A stretch of DNA of 10,256 bases from Acanthamoeba sp. SK_2022b (GCA_027943245.1 JANDJZ010001490.1:1-10256), one strand, 5' to 3'; shown: positions 1 through 8,732, counted from the stretch's first letter. A program made the numbers and translations. Notes: generated by a model not told the origin, from the letters alone.

Positions 1-370
1 CTCGCCGGCGCGCGGCCGCTGCCGCGCCACCAGCTGGCCGAGGTGACCGCGCTCCTGCGGCAGCTGCGCGACCTCGAGCTCCAGCCCGGCCTGCCTCTCC
101 CCGAGAGCGAAATCGAGGAGGCCTCCCTGGCTCCGGTGCGCCTCGCTCTCGCTCGCATGTGGTGTGCGCACGCTGCTTGGCTGACATCGTCGTCGTCGTC
201 GTCGTCGGTGGTGGTGGTGGTGGTGTCAACAGGAGCGGTGGCGACCGAGGGAGCACCTGCTGCGTCTGTACCCGCAGCTGTGCGATTGCATCACCACGCG
301 GGAGGACCAGATGAAGCCCCTCCTCCGCGAACTCTTCTGCATTGTTGGCGCCCAAATGGCCCTCGTGTGA
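1..370 (+). CDS. C-terminal end of a large protein, possibly a Sec7/BIG-type ARF-GEF (5' partial)
   Basis: Two exons can be joined: 1-135 (frame 1, entering from the left edge) and 233-370, ending in TGA at 368-370. The 97-nt intron (136-232) starts GTGCGC, ends CAACAG, is phase 0, and is full of GTC and GTG triplets. The second exon encodes a helical, leucine-rich C-terminus with the stretch LLRLYPQLCDCITTRED followed by LLRELFCIVGAQMALV. A pattern of leucines around 'LYP.LC..I' and a closing 'LRE.F...G' resembles the last helical repeat of BIG/ARFGEF proteins, large Sec7-domain exchange factors for ARF GTPases at the trans-Golgi. No Sec7 domain lies in the window, so this naming is a weak inference; another HEAT-like protein is possible. 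That this is the 3' end of a spliced gene is well supported. Confidence 0.55.
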
Positions 371-610
371 AGTAAAACCCCTTTTTTTTTGCTCTCTACA
401 TTTTTTGATGTTGGAAGTGGTGGGTCTTGGCATTGCAGATGAGTGCCACATATGTAATGACTGATCTAAACAGAAGCAAGGGCAATACACTCACCCAAGC
501 TTTCCCATGAAACCACCTTGCTGCTTTCTTTGCCATTCATTTTTATTTGTCCAAGTTACCAGAAAAATTAAAACTGCACCGGTCGCACGGAGAGTGAGAA
601 GTTGGAGAGG
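371..610. other. Intergenic spacer between the partial gene and the F-box/MORN gene
   Basis: AT-richer than the flanking exons, with a short poly-T run near 382-390. It must hold the 3' end signal of the upstream gene and the promoter of the next one, both on the plus strand. I see no convincing AATAAA or TATA element. An in-frame TAA at 569-571 precedes the ATG at 611, which supports that start. Confidence 0.5.
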
Positions 611-2886
611 ATGGAGAACGCATTTGCACACGAGAACCTCCCAGACGAGGCACGAAGCCGGCCTGTGCATGTTGCTCTATTCCTGCCTCTGACTTTATAC
701 CCGCAATATGCAGATTTGGTTGCGCATCTTTGGTTTCATCGATGGAAGGATTCTGTTGAGCAAGGTGGCGTTTGGTACAACTTGTCCACACTTGCTCTTG
801 TCCGCAATCAACGACCATGCTTGCGCGACATATCAGCTCCTCTTTTATAGGTTTTTTATACTTTACTACTCGTGGCGTGGCAGTATGTGCGCAGTGGCGC
901 AGCCTGATCGACGATGAGGAGCTGTGGGAGACGCAAGTCCGACGCATCATCGCCGAACGACCTGATCCTGTCCTCACTCCGCCCGCTCCGCCCGCCGCCA
1001 ACCCATCAACGCCCGGCGCTGACGATCAGTGCGTGGCCTCCTCCATGTTTTACGGCACTACTCGCCTCTCACAAGAACATCACTTCTCACCATTGAACGT
1101 GACATGGCGGCCACTACGCGCTGTCTGTACAAAACACGCAGAGGTGAGGTGGGAGAGACAGAGGTGTGGGACAAGCATGCGCGGAAAGCGAGGGAGAAGA
1201 AGGAGAAGGTGGAGGAGAGCAGGCGGGCGCTGCGGGCCAAGGCCGAAAGCTGGGTCAAGCCCAAGAATAGGAGCTGGAAGTGGCTCTACCAGGCCAAGAC
1301 GGTGCGCCCCTCCCCCCCCAAACCTCTACACGCCCTCTTAAGGCCCCCATTAAGAGATTCGTAAAACGTATCATCGTCGTGTAGTAGTGCTCACTATCTA
1401 TATTATTCAATTCTTTTTATTTACTTAACTATTAATTTCAGAACGAGTTCAACAAGGAGGCCGACACCTCTCCAAACGGCATCGGGTGGAAGGTGTGGAC
1501 CGACCAGGAGGACATCTTCTTCCATTACGAAGGCACGCTCCAGAGGAAAAAGTCAGGCAGTAGCGGCTCGTTGCTTACCCCCCCCCTCCCCCCTGGCGCT
1601 ACGCGATATTACGATTCCCGAGCAGGCGAATGGAAGGACGGACAACCCTGTGGCGCGGGCATCAAGTGGCAGAAGGAGGAGCAGGACGCCAAGAGATGGA
1701 AGTGTGTGGGCGAGTTCGTCGATGGCTACGCGCACGGGGAGGCCAACGCCGTTTGGGCCCATTCTCAGGTCATCTACGAGGGCGCCTGGGTGGAAGGGCT
1801 GCCGGAAGGCTACGGCGTCAAGCGCCATCCCAAAGGTATATAGTCTGAGACACTACACGTATGTTGCACATGGTCCACTCATTAATAATGTCGACGTTTA
1901 TTTCTTGACATGTCTCCAGACGGCAAGTATGAGGGCATGTGGAAGCGAGGAGTGGAGTCGGGGCACGGGAAGCACGCGTGGAACGACGGGAGCTACTACG
2001 AGGGCGCATGGGTCGACGGCCAGCAGAACGGCCTCGGCACCTACGTCTGGAAATCGGGCAACTAGTACGATCTCATGATGTGCGCGAGCGGGTGGATGGG
2101 CGATGGCTGACTCGATCGTGTTGTGATGCTGCTGCATGGCAACGGGCGCTGGTGCAGCTTCACTGGCACGTGGAAGGATTGCAACCATGTCAAGGGCGTC
2201 AACGTGTGGTTCGACGGGCGGAGCTACGACGGCGAGTACCAAGGTGGGGCAAAGCACGGCCAGGTACACGCCTGCCTTGGCGCGCTCACGCAATTTAGAA
2301 TAACTATCAAAAATTATCCTATATTAATGAATTAATAAATTAAGAATACTATTATTCGTAATTTATTTAGTGATTACATGCAAGTCAGATGTCTTGGCCA
2401 ACATTCTCACCCGACAAACGCGAGCAAACAGGGCACCTACACGTGGGCCGATGGTACTGTGTACAAGGGCGGATGGGATGACGGGCTGCGCCACGGGGAG
2501 GGCAGAATAGATTGGCCCGACGGCACCTGGTTCTTCGTACGTGTCACACGACACACACGACACACACGACACACACGACACACACGACACACACGACACA
2601 CACGAGTTGACTGAGCGGGGGGGGGGGCGTGTAGGGAGTGTGGCACAGGGACGACCGAGCGGAGGTGAAGGAGTCGAACGTGCGGGACTGGGCCAAGAGA
2701 AACAAGGCCTACGATCTGTACTTCCTGGAGGACGGCGACGTGTGGAACAGGAAGTACATGGACGAGATCAAGGAGCGCAGACGACAGAAGAAGCTGGCCA
2801 TGGAGGAGGAGAAGCTGCAGAAGAAGCTGCTCGAGAAGAAGGAGGAGGACGTTGGAGCCGAGGCCGAGGAGGTGCCTTTGGCGTGA
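611..2886 (+). CDS. F-box and MORN-repeat protein, 468 aa, nine exons
   Basis: Exons: 611-649, 714-774, 884-1028, 1142-1301, 1442-1835, 1920-2064, 2158-2263, 2432-2536, 2635-2886. All join in frame to 468 codons plus TGA. Residues 9-53 form an F-box (LPDEIWLRIFGF, then VCAQWRSLIDDEELW). Residues 83-135 are charged and helical. About eight MORN repeats follow (roughly 170-390), with typical pieces YEGAWVEGLPEGYG, YEGAWVDGQQNGLGTY, YDGEYQGGAKHGQGTY and YKGGWDDGLRHGEG. Residues 395-468 are a Lys/Glu-rich coiled coil. F-boxes bind SKP1 in SCF ubiquitin ligases, and MORN sheets often contact membranes or cytoskeleton; a substrate-adaptor role is inferred. An apparent TAG at 2063-2065 is removed because intron 2065-2157 splits the codon TA|C. 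The first intron (650-713) starts GC instead of GT. The 1028/1142 junction is the least certain; a frame change near 1110-1125 is an alternative. Confidence 0.85.
650..713 (+). other. GC-AG intron splitting the F-box
   Basis: The F-box reads LPDE up to 649 and resumes IWLRIFGF at 714. The 64 bases between begin GCACGA after GAG and end ATGCAG. No GT donor lies where it would keep the F-box intact, so a GC donor is the simplest reading. Confidence 0.65.
2545..2605 (+). repeat. 9-bp minisatellite (CACACACGA)n inside the last MORN-gene intron
   Basis: One 7-base partial unit and then six perfect 9-base units fill most of the intron 2537-2634 (donor GTACGT, acceptor GTGTAG), followed by an 11-G run at 2617-2627. 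Because the unit is three codons long, the repeat stays open in all forward frames that lack stops and produces a spurious His-Thr-Arg repeat if translated. Confidence 0.9.
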
Positions 2887-3383
2887 AGACACACCTCAAA
2901 ACAATGAGCGCCCACACCTTTACCACTTCTACTGTTTTAATCTTTTGGTATTGGCACCATGGCCATCGGCGTTCATCTTCTTCATTGTCTATCATGGGCA
3001 CAGTTTCCCAGTTTCCAGTCTCATGCCTCCATCTGAATGCTGCAAGGTTGAGTGAGTGTGGCAGAATGGGCTGATGTTGTTGATACCTTCATCAATTCCT
3101 AGAGTTGTCTTGGAGAGCCGTCTGGGACCTAACGTTCCTTGGGGAAAGGCAGCGAAGTCTAATGGCAGAACGTTTCGTCGTTGCTGGAATCCTGCCAAAG
3201 GGACTCAGATCCAGCTGTTCTTGCCTCTCCTGCTGCACCACCACGACCTTGTCATGTGACTGCTGGTCCAACTGTGCCGATGGCCAATCCAGACCGCTGT
3301 TGTATTACCGGGGAAAAGCAACGCCTGCTAAGAGGAAACGCAGAAAAAGCTTGAAGAGGAAGGTTCACCCGTTTGAAGAAACC
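2887..3383. other. Spacer between the F-box/MORN gene and the intronless ORF
   Basis: No recognisable gene or RNA. The frame of the downstream ORF is open from 3105, but its translation up to 3383 is Cys/Ser/Thr-rich and does not look like folded protein, apart from a basic KRKRRKSLKRK patch at about 3333-3365. This stretch probably holds the upstream 3' UTR and the downstream promoter/5' UTR. An ATG at 3162-3164 is an alternative start for the next gene. Confidence 0.4.
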
Positions 3384-4271
3384 ATGGCGCAAACAGCCCA
3401 ACCCATCCAGTTCTCCCTCTCGTTCATCCAAGGACGCAAGGAACCCACCCCGACGGTTCCGCGAAAGGCCGCGAGCTATCGTGTACACGTCCCGCTTACC
3501 CTCCAGTCCTTCAACAATGTACAGGACCAGCTTGTTCAGGAGGACGCGCGGTCCACTTTCACCCAAGTTGTTGATTCCTTCTACGATCTGTCTGGAGCGA
3601 TATCGTCAACCTCCGACTACCCCCTGCTTACTTCTACCGAGTGGCGTGGTGGGCGCTGGCTTCGTTGTCGGTCGGAGAGGAGTAGCCACCTATCATCGTG
3701 GCGCCTCCGTTCCTGCCACCCCATCTCCAAGGAGCAGCACACAATGTACCGGGACATTGATGGCGAACCAGAGATACTCGCCGAGCTCTTCCCCGATCCG
3801 ACCAAGCGGCCCGCCTCTCTCGCAGGAGCTGGTCTGCGCCTGTATGCAAGGATCCCATCGGCCCGCAGGGCTTTCGATCTGCCTGGAGGCGCCAAGCCCC
3901 TACTCGAAAGCGCGCAGCTTGCACCAGGCAAGTACGTCCTGCAAGGAACGATCGTCGCCGACGACCTGGCAACGCTGGAGCGCGTCTGGTCTTCCCTCGC
4001 CGCTATCGCCGATGTGCCGACACTACCGATTCAGAGCAAAGTCGTGAGGTCCCTTCAGCTCCGCAATCCCTCGCTCTACACCCGGCTGTGCGATGATGGC
4101 GTGGTTCCTCGGGACGTCAACTTCCACCAACTTTCGACTTCCCCCATCGACCTGGGCATCCCGAAGCCCGAGGAGACGATGGCACAGGCCAAACGGCAAT
4201 GTGAAGAAGAGCTGAAGAAACCTGCTGCCCAGAGGGCTGCCCCTCGGCGGGTTATTGTAAAGCTCAGCTGA
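3384..4271 (+). CDS. Intronless ORF of unknown function, 295 aa (369 aa if started at 3162)
   Basis: A single open frame runs from 3105 to TGA at 4269-4271. I chose ATG 3384 because its context ACCATGG is strong and because the sequence upstream looks like non-coding composition. I do not recognise a family. The protein is predicted soluble, with no signal peptide or membrane segment visible. It has a beta-like N-terminal part (PIQFSLSFIQGRK), an Arg/Ser-rich middle (about residues 86-115) that is the least protein-like portion, a more ordinary alpha/beta region (residues 120-250, with EPEILAELFPDP and GKYVLQGTIVADDLATLERV), and a basic C-terminus. An AATAAA lies 22 bases after the stop. Unlike its neighbours it has no intron in at least 888 nt. 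It may be a real lineage-specific gene, a retrocopy, or a partly decayed gene. Confidence 0.45.
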   Translation: MAQTAQPIQFSLSFIQGRKEPTPTVPRKAASYRVHVPLTLQSFNNVQDQLVQEDARSTFTQVVDSFYDLSGAISSTSDYPLLTSTEWRGGRWLRCRSERSSHLSSWRLRSCHPISKEQHTMYRDIDGEPEILAELFPDPTKRPASLAGAGLRLYARIPSARRAFDLPGGAKPLLESAQLAPGKYVLQGTIVADDLATLERVWSSLAAIADVPTLPIQSKVVRSLQLRNPSLYTRLCDDGVVPRDVNFHQLSTSPIDLGIPKPEETMAQAKRQCEEELKKPAAQRAAPRRVIVKLS

Positions 4272-4293
4272 GCTTCTGTCCCTATGCGATTTG

Positions 4294-4299
4294 AATAAA
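4294..4299 (+). terminator. AATAAA polyadenylation signal
   Basis: A canonical AATAAA lies 22 bases after the TGA of the intronless ORF, the usual place for a eukaryotic poly(A) signal. It supports that ORF being, or having been, a transcribed gene. Confidence 0.5.
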
Positions 4300-4312
4300 T
4301 CTGGTAAATGAA

Positions 4313-4787
4313 CACAAGCGACCCAACCTCGGCATCGTGACCGAGTTCGTCAAGCAGGGCAGCCTGCGCGACATGCTGGCCCTACAACACGCAAGGCGTC
4401 AAGCTCTCGTGGCATCAGCGCGTCAAGCTGCTGCGGTGGGCCGCCCTCGGCATCACCTACCTCCACTCACTCCAACTGGTGATCGTGCATCGAGACTGCT
4501 GGTGGACGAGAACTGGAACGTGAAGGTGGCCGACTTTGGTTCGCGCGCATCAAGGAGGAGAATGCCACCATGACGCGGCCGGCGGTGCCGAGCGACTGCG
4601 CGGCGCCATTGAGGAAGCTGATGAAGAAGTGCCGGCCATGGAAGACATCGTCGCTCAGCTTGACGCGATGCTCGGCAGGGATGACCGTGATGGGAGGCGA
4701 GAGGAGGCCTTGAGGAGAGGGCAGGCAACAGGCGAAGCCTGGAAGAACTTCTTCCACTGCTGCGCGAGCAGAGGGTGGTTTATGTGA
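4313..4787 (+). pseudogene. Decayed protein-kinase domain fragment
   Basis: Pieces of one kinase domain appear in order but in changing frames. 4313-4381 (frame 2): RPNLGIVTEFVKQGSLRDML, the hinge region. 4383-4496 (frame 3): VKLSWHQRVKLLRWAALGI, then YLHSL and IVHRD. 4496-4540 (frame 2): LLVDENWNVKVADFG. 4541 to about 4634 (frame 1): ARIKEENATMTR joined directly to RPAVPSDCAAPLRKLMKKC. 4638-4787 (frame 3): MEDIVAQLDAMLG and a tail to TGA. The LKxxN part of the catalytic loop is missing between HRD and LLVDE, and the stretch from the activation loop to helix F/G is missing between TMTR and RPAVP. The N-lobe (P-loop, VAIK lysine) is absent. It resembles TKL-type amoebal kinases and is not close to the kinase gene at 5253-10256. 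It cannot encode an active enzyme. Confidence 0.85.
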
Positions 4788-4910
4788 TTACAAGCGGACA
4801 GCGATGGCGTGCAACGCGACAATCAGACCACGGGGTGGCACAAAGAGGCAGATAGGAAAGGGCTCCACGCTCACACAGAGCACCCCAAGAGCCAAGGCAG
4901 GCAGAAGGAG

Positions 4911-5030
4911 ATGGCTCATATTCGAGACGTAGTGGAGGAGTTTGGACTCTCTGATCCTGAATTTGAATCTGACGATGAGGAAACCATCATTCAAGAAGAT
5001 AAAAATAGTACGCAGATGGTGAAGGTTTAG
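4911..5030 (+). CDS. Very short acidic ORF, doubtful
   Basis: ATG 4911 to TAG 5028-5030 gives 39 residues with an acidic core (EFESDDEETIIQED). The frame is open from 4788 but without a better start. It lies directly after the kinase pseudogene and could be a decayed downstream exon of it. No family is recognised. Chance is a fair explanation. Confidence 0.15.
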   Translation: MAHIRDVVEEFGLSDPEFESDDEETIIQEDKNSTQMVKV

Positions 5031-5050
5031 CCCACATGACGCATGTGGGC
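5030..5050. repeat. Perfect inverted repeat, 9-bp arms, 3-base centre
   Basis: GCCCACATG at 5030-5038, ACG at 5039-5041, and CATGTGGGC at 5042-5050 are exact reverse complements around three bases. It starts at the last base of the TAG at 5028-5030 and lies in the tail-to-tail gap between plus- and minus-strand genes. It could be a hairpin in RNA or a dimer-protein site. Confidence 0.8.
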
Positions 5051-5216
5051 CGATGATTTGCAAAACTTCCTTCCATAACATAACCTCAATCTTTTGGCCA
5101 GGCCTCGTTCGTTTGAGGACGCTCTTTCCAGCAGAGAACTTCCCTGACCCGATCACGTGGCTGCCCAACAGCACAGATGCTCAAGTAAAGCGCTACGCCA
5201 CCTTCACGCGCATATA

Positions 5217-5222
5217 AATAAA
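5217..5222 (+). terminator. Possible plus-strand AATAAA
   Basis: AATAAA within an AT-rich ATATAAATAAATG stretch, about 30 bases outside the stop codon of the minus-strand kinase gene. If used, it would end plus-strand transcripts that run through the kinase pseudogene. It may be chance. Confidence 0.2.
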
Positions 5223-5252
5223 TGTACAGGGGAACACTCGCTTCGACGCGCT

Positions 5253-8243
5253 TCATGGCCGCGAGGAGGCGCGCTGGTGGTGGTGGTGGTGGTGGTGGTG
5301 TCCGCCCGAGGAGGCCGTGGCCCTGGGGACGGTGAGCTGCCACAGGAGGATGGTGTCGTCGAACGAGGCCGTCCACAGCGTGAGCGTCTCGTCGACCCAC
5401 AGCATGCTCTTGATGATGTCCTTCTGCTGGCCCACCTGCTGCTTCCTCTCCCTCGTCTTGGCGTCCCACACGGTGACGGTGCCGAAGCCGGCGCCGGTGC
5501 ACAGGCGAACGGCGGCGGGGTACTTGGGGTGGACCACGCGCGCGAAGCAGTTGACCGACGCCGAGACGTCCGCCTCCCACACGAGGTTCACCGTCTGAGG
5601 CGTCTCGCCGCCGTTCCACACCTGCGGACACGTCAGCGTGACGTGGCGATGAGGAGAGAGGAGGGGAGAGGAGGGGAGAGGAGGGGGAGAGACCTTGAGC
5701 TTGCCGTCGTTGGCCGACGACCACACGAGACCGTCTTCGTAGTGGAGGTCGTTCACGGTTCGCTGATGCGCCGTCCAATTGAACATCGCGTGTGTCTACA
5801 GAAAAAGTAGACGACGTTAAGGCTTTGTTGTTGTTAACGAAAAGCCACGCACGAGATTGGCGGAGGGGAGGGGGGAGACTCGAGCGCGAGTCGTACGTTG
5901 AGGTCGACGCAATAGATTCGCTTCTCGGCCCCGAGCCAGATGGCGTTGCCCACCTGACACATGCACGAGATGGGCTCCTCCCGCAACACTATCTCCTTCA
6001 TCACCGTCGGCTGCTGCGACTGTCGTTCACACACGCAACTCGTGTTAACATTGACGACCACGAAAACCACGACCACTACATTGACGACCACGACATTGAC
6101 GACCACTACGCGTACGTTGGGATGCCAGATGATGATCTTGCCGTTGGTGTCCGACGTCCAGACGGCGCTGAGGATGCCGGAGGAGGCGGAGGGCGAGGCG
6201 GAGGGGGCCGGGGGCATCGAGCCGCGCCGCGCCGCCGCCGTGCTCTCGACGGACGACTGCAGCTTGCGCATGCCCGTCGCCACGGGGGAGGAGGACGACG
6301 AAGACAACGCCTGATCGCGCGGCGAGATGATCGTGGAATTCGAACGCCGCAGGCCCTTTCTCGCTGTCGACGACGGCCTGTCCTGGAGGGTCAGTCTTCA
6401 CATTCTTGGATGCCAACCACCACCACCACCACCACCACCACCACCACCACCACCACCACCACCACCACCACCACCACCACCACCACAGGAATGCAAGGAA
6501 TGACATACGAATGGTGGTCGTTGGACGAGGGCAGGTAGACCGGCAGGATCGAGCGCACCATGCCCGTGTGCTCCGTCAACTCGCACACCTGCTTGTACTG
6601 CTCGCGCGACCACGCCCCCCCCCCCAAAGAGAGAGGTGAGCTCGAGCGCTCGACGCGTCGCTGGGCGGGGGGGGAGGGGGGAGTGGCCCGGGCGTACGGT
6701 GAGCGGGTCCCACACGCGGATCAGGTTGTCGTCGCACGACCACACGAATCCGCCAATGAGCACGAGCCGCAGCACGCGGGACTTGAAGTGGCCCATGATC
6801 GTGAAGACGTGCTGGGCCGTCTGCACACAACACAGCGCGAATTCAATTCATTAATCGTTAATTAATTAATTCATTAATTCATTAAAAAAAGAAAATAATT
6901 AGCTGTGGCATTCCGCTCATACCATGGCGTGGTAGACGTCGATCCTCCCGCCGGGCGCGCCGCACCACACGTTGGCGCCGACGCGGATCATGCAGGGACA
7001 CGCCCGCGCATCGCCTCGGGGCAGCTCCTCCTTGAGCCGCAACTCCATCTCCTGCACGGGCCCGGGAACACACATGTGAGCCACGTTCGTGTGCGTGTGC
7101 GTGTGCGTGTGCGTGTGCGTGTGCGTGTGCGTGTGCGTGTGCGTGTGCGTGTGCGTGTGCGTGTGCGTGTGCGTGTGCGTGTGTGCGGTGGCGCGTACGG
7201 GGATGACGACGGGCGCGGGGTCTGCGGTCCTGCGAGTGGTGTCCCGCATGATCTGTTCGATGGTGGAGCCCTCCACGCGCTCGTCCCTCGTCGGGGTGGC
7301 GGCGCTGGTGGTCGGTGGGCGCTGCTCGGCCTCCCCGCCGCCGCCGCCGGGGCCATACTCGGCCAGAGCGGCTTCTCCGTGGCTACCCTTTGCTTGCCCC
7401 TTGCCCTCGTCGTCCTTCGCTCTTTGAACGGCTCGCCCCCTCTCGCCGCTTTCTTTCTTTCCGCCGTGTTCGCTCTTTGGCGACTCTGCTGGTGGCAGAG
7501 CTCCGGCGGCGGCGACCTGCCGGCCGTCGCCCCACATGCTGGCCAGGTCGACCGTGCCGCTGCCATCGCCGCTCTCGTCCTCGCTGGCCGTCGGCACTGT
7601 CGACACTGTCACCGGCACCGGTCCTGATGTCGACAGAATTCCGCCGCCCGGCCCGTAGGCGGCCATCGACGAGCCCAGCGCCACCGGAGGTCGTGGGTGG
7701 TGGTGGTGGGCCGCCGCCGCTGTCGACTGCGACAACGGAGAGGGCGACGACGGGACGACGTGGTCGGGCTGGTCGTCGGCCTCGAGTATGCGCTCGAGCA
7801 CGCTGAAGAGCTCGGAGAAGGCCGGGCGACGCTTGGGATCGACGTGCCAGCACTTGAGCATCACCCGGTACACCGCCTCGGGGCACCTGTTGGGTTGCGG
7901 CAGGCGCTCGCCCTGGTCCAGCCAGTCCATGACCTCGCTGTTGGCCAGCGTGGTGTAGGGCACTTGACCGAACGAGAAAATCTTTGACCGGTCAACGCAC
8001 ACAAAACAAAGTCAGCCGTGGTCAACTGCACTGTCCGCCTTTCTCCGCCGGCCACGGCACTTACCTCCCACATGACGACGCCGAAGCTCCAGACGTCGGA
8101 CTTGGGCGTGAACTTGCGGTACTTGAGCGCCTCGGGGCTGGACCATCGGATGGGCATCAGGGACTTGGTGGCCCAGTAGTACTCGCTCGCCTCCAGCGTT
8201 CGCGACAGACCAAAGTCACACACCTGTGCCATGTGCGCGCGCG

Positions 8244-8338
<95 letters not shown>

Positions 8339-8671
8339 ATTAGTGAGGTGCGCGCCTGAGATGGGGAGTGGGCAGTGGGGCGCGGTGTGTACCTTGATCA
8401 CGGGGTCGCCGCTGTGGCGGAGCTTGAGGAGCAGGTTTCGCGTGGCCAAGTCCCTATGGACTATGCGATGCGAGTGCAGGTGGTCCTGTGTTTACACGCG
8501 GAAACGACACAACGACGCCAAGACAGCCCGTTACGAAAAGGTTTCGTTCAATAAATAAAATAAAAATAAAAATAAAAAATGGACCACTCACCATTCCGGC
8601 CGCGACGTCCCGACACATACGCAGGAGGACCTTGGGGTGTATTCGGTTGATGTTGGACTGCACGCAGGGCC

Positions 8672-8732
<61 letters not shown>

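Larger units (their letters stand above)
4788..5252. other. Gap between the kinase pseudogene and the convergent kinase gene
   Basis: It contains only a short acidic ORF and an inverted repeat (both listed separately) and the 3' UTR of the minus-strand gene that ends at 5253. No minus-strand AATAAA is visible within 200 bases past that stop. Confidence 0.4.
5334..7051 (-). other. Seven-blade WD40-like beta-propeller
   Basis: Residues 705-1076. Blade-ending strands seen in order: GGRIDVYHAM, NLIRVWDPLT, GKIIIWHPN, KRIYCVDLN, GKLKVWNG, GTVTVWDAKT, DTILLWQL. Several have the preceding (V/L)W(S/T/C) strand, e.g. GGFVWSCDDN, GLVWSSANDG, TLWTASFDD. A low-complexity insert of about 75 residues sits inside the third blade (around residues 815-885). 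A full ring of seven fits a closed propeller. Propellers mediate protein-protein contacts. Confidence 0.75.

Noticed and set aside
543..1001. 152-codon minus-strand ORF
   Set aside because: It overlaps the F-box exons on the other strand and shows no recognisable motif.
2545..2605. CRISPR-like array
   Set aside because: The units are 9 bases with no spacers, so this is a minisatellite in a eukaryotic intron.
3617..3972. Minus-strand ORFs of 104 and 112 codons
   Set aside because: They are shadows of the plus-strand ORF 3384-4271, Arg-rich in composition and without motifs.
4788..5174. 128-codon minus-strand ORF with a hydrophobic stretch
   Set aside because: It has no recognisable domain and no splice continuity with the kinase gene, which already stops at 5253.
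6391..6639. ORFs on both strands encoding long runs of His, Val, Gly or Trp
   Set aside because: They are readings of one CCA/TGG microsatellite that I place in an intron; flanking residues match no second protein.
6905..7627. Long plus-strand ORF with a Val-Arg repeat
   Set aside because: It is the reverse shadow of kinase-gene exon 7199-7981 plus a GTGTGC repeat.
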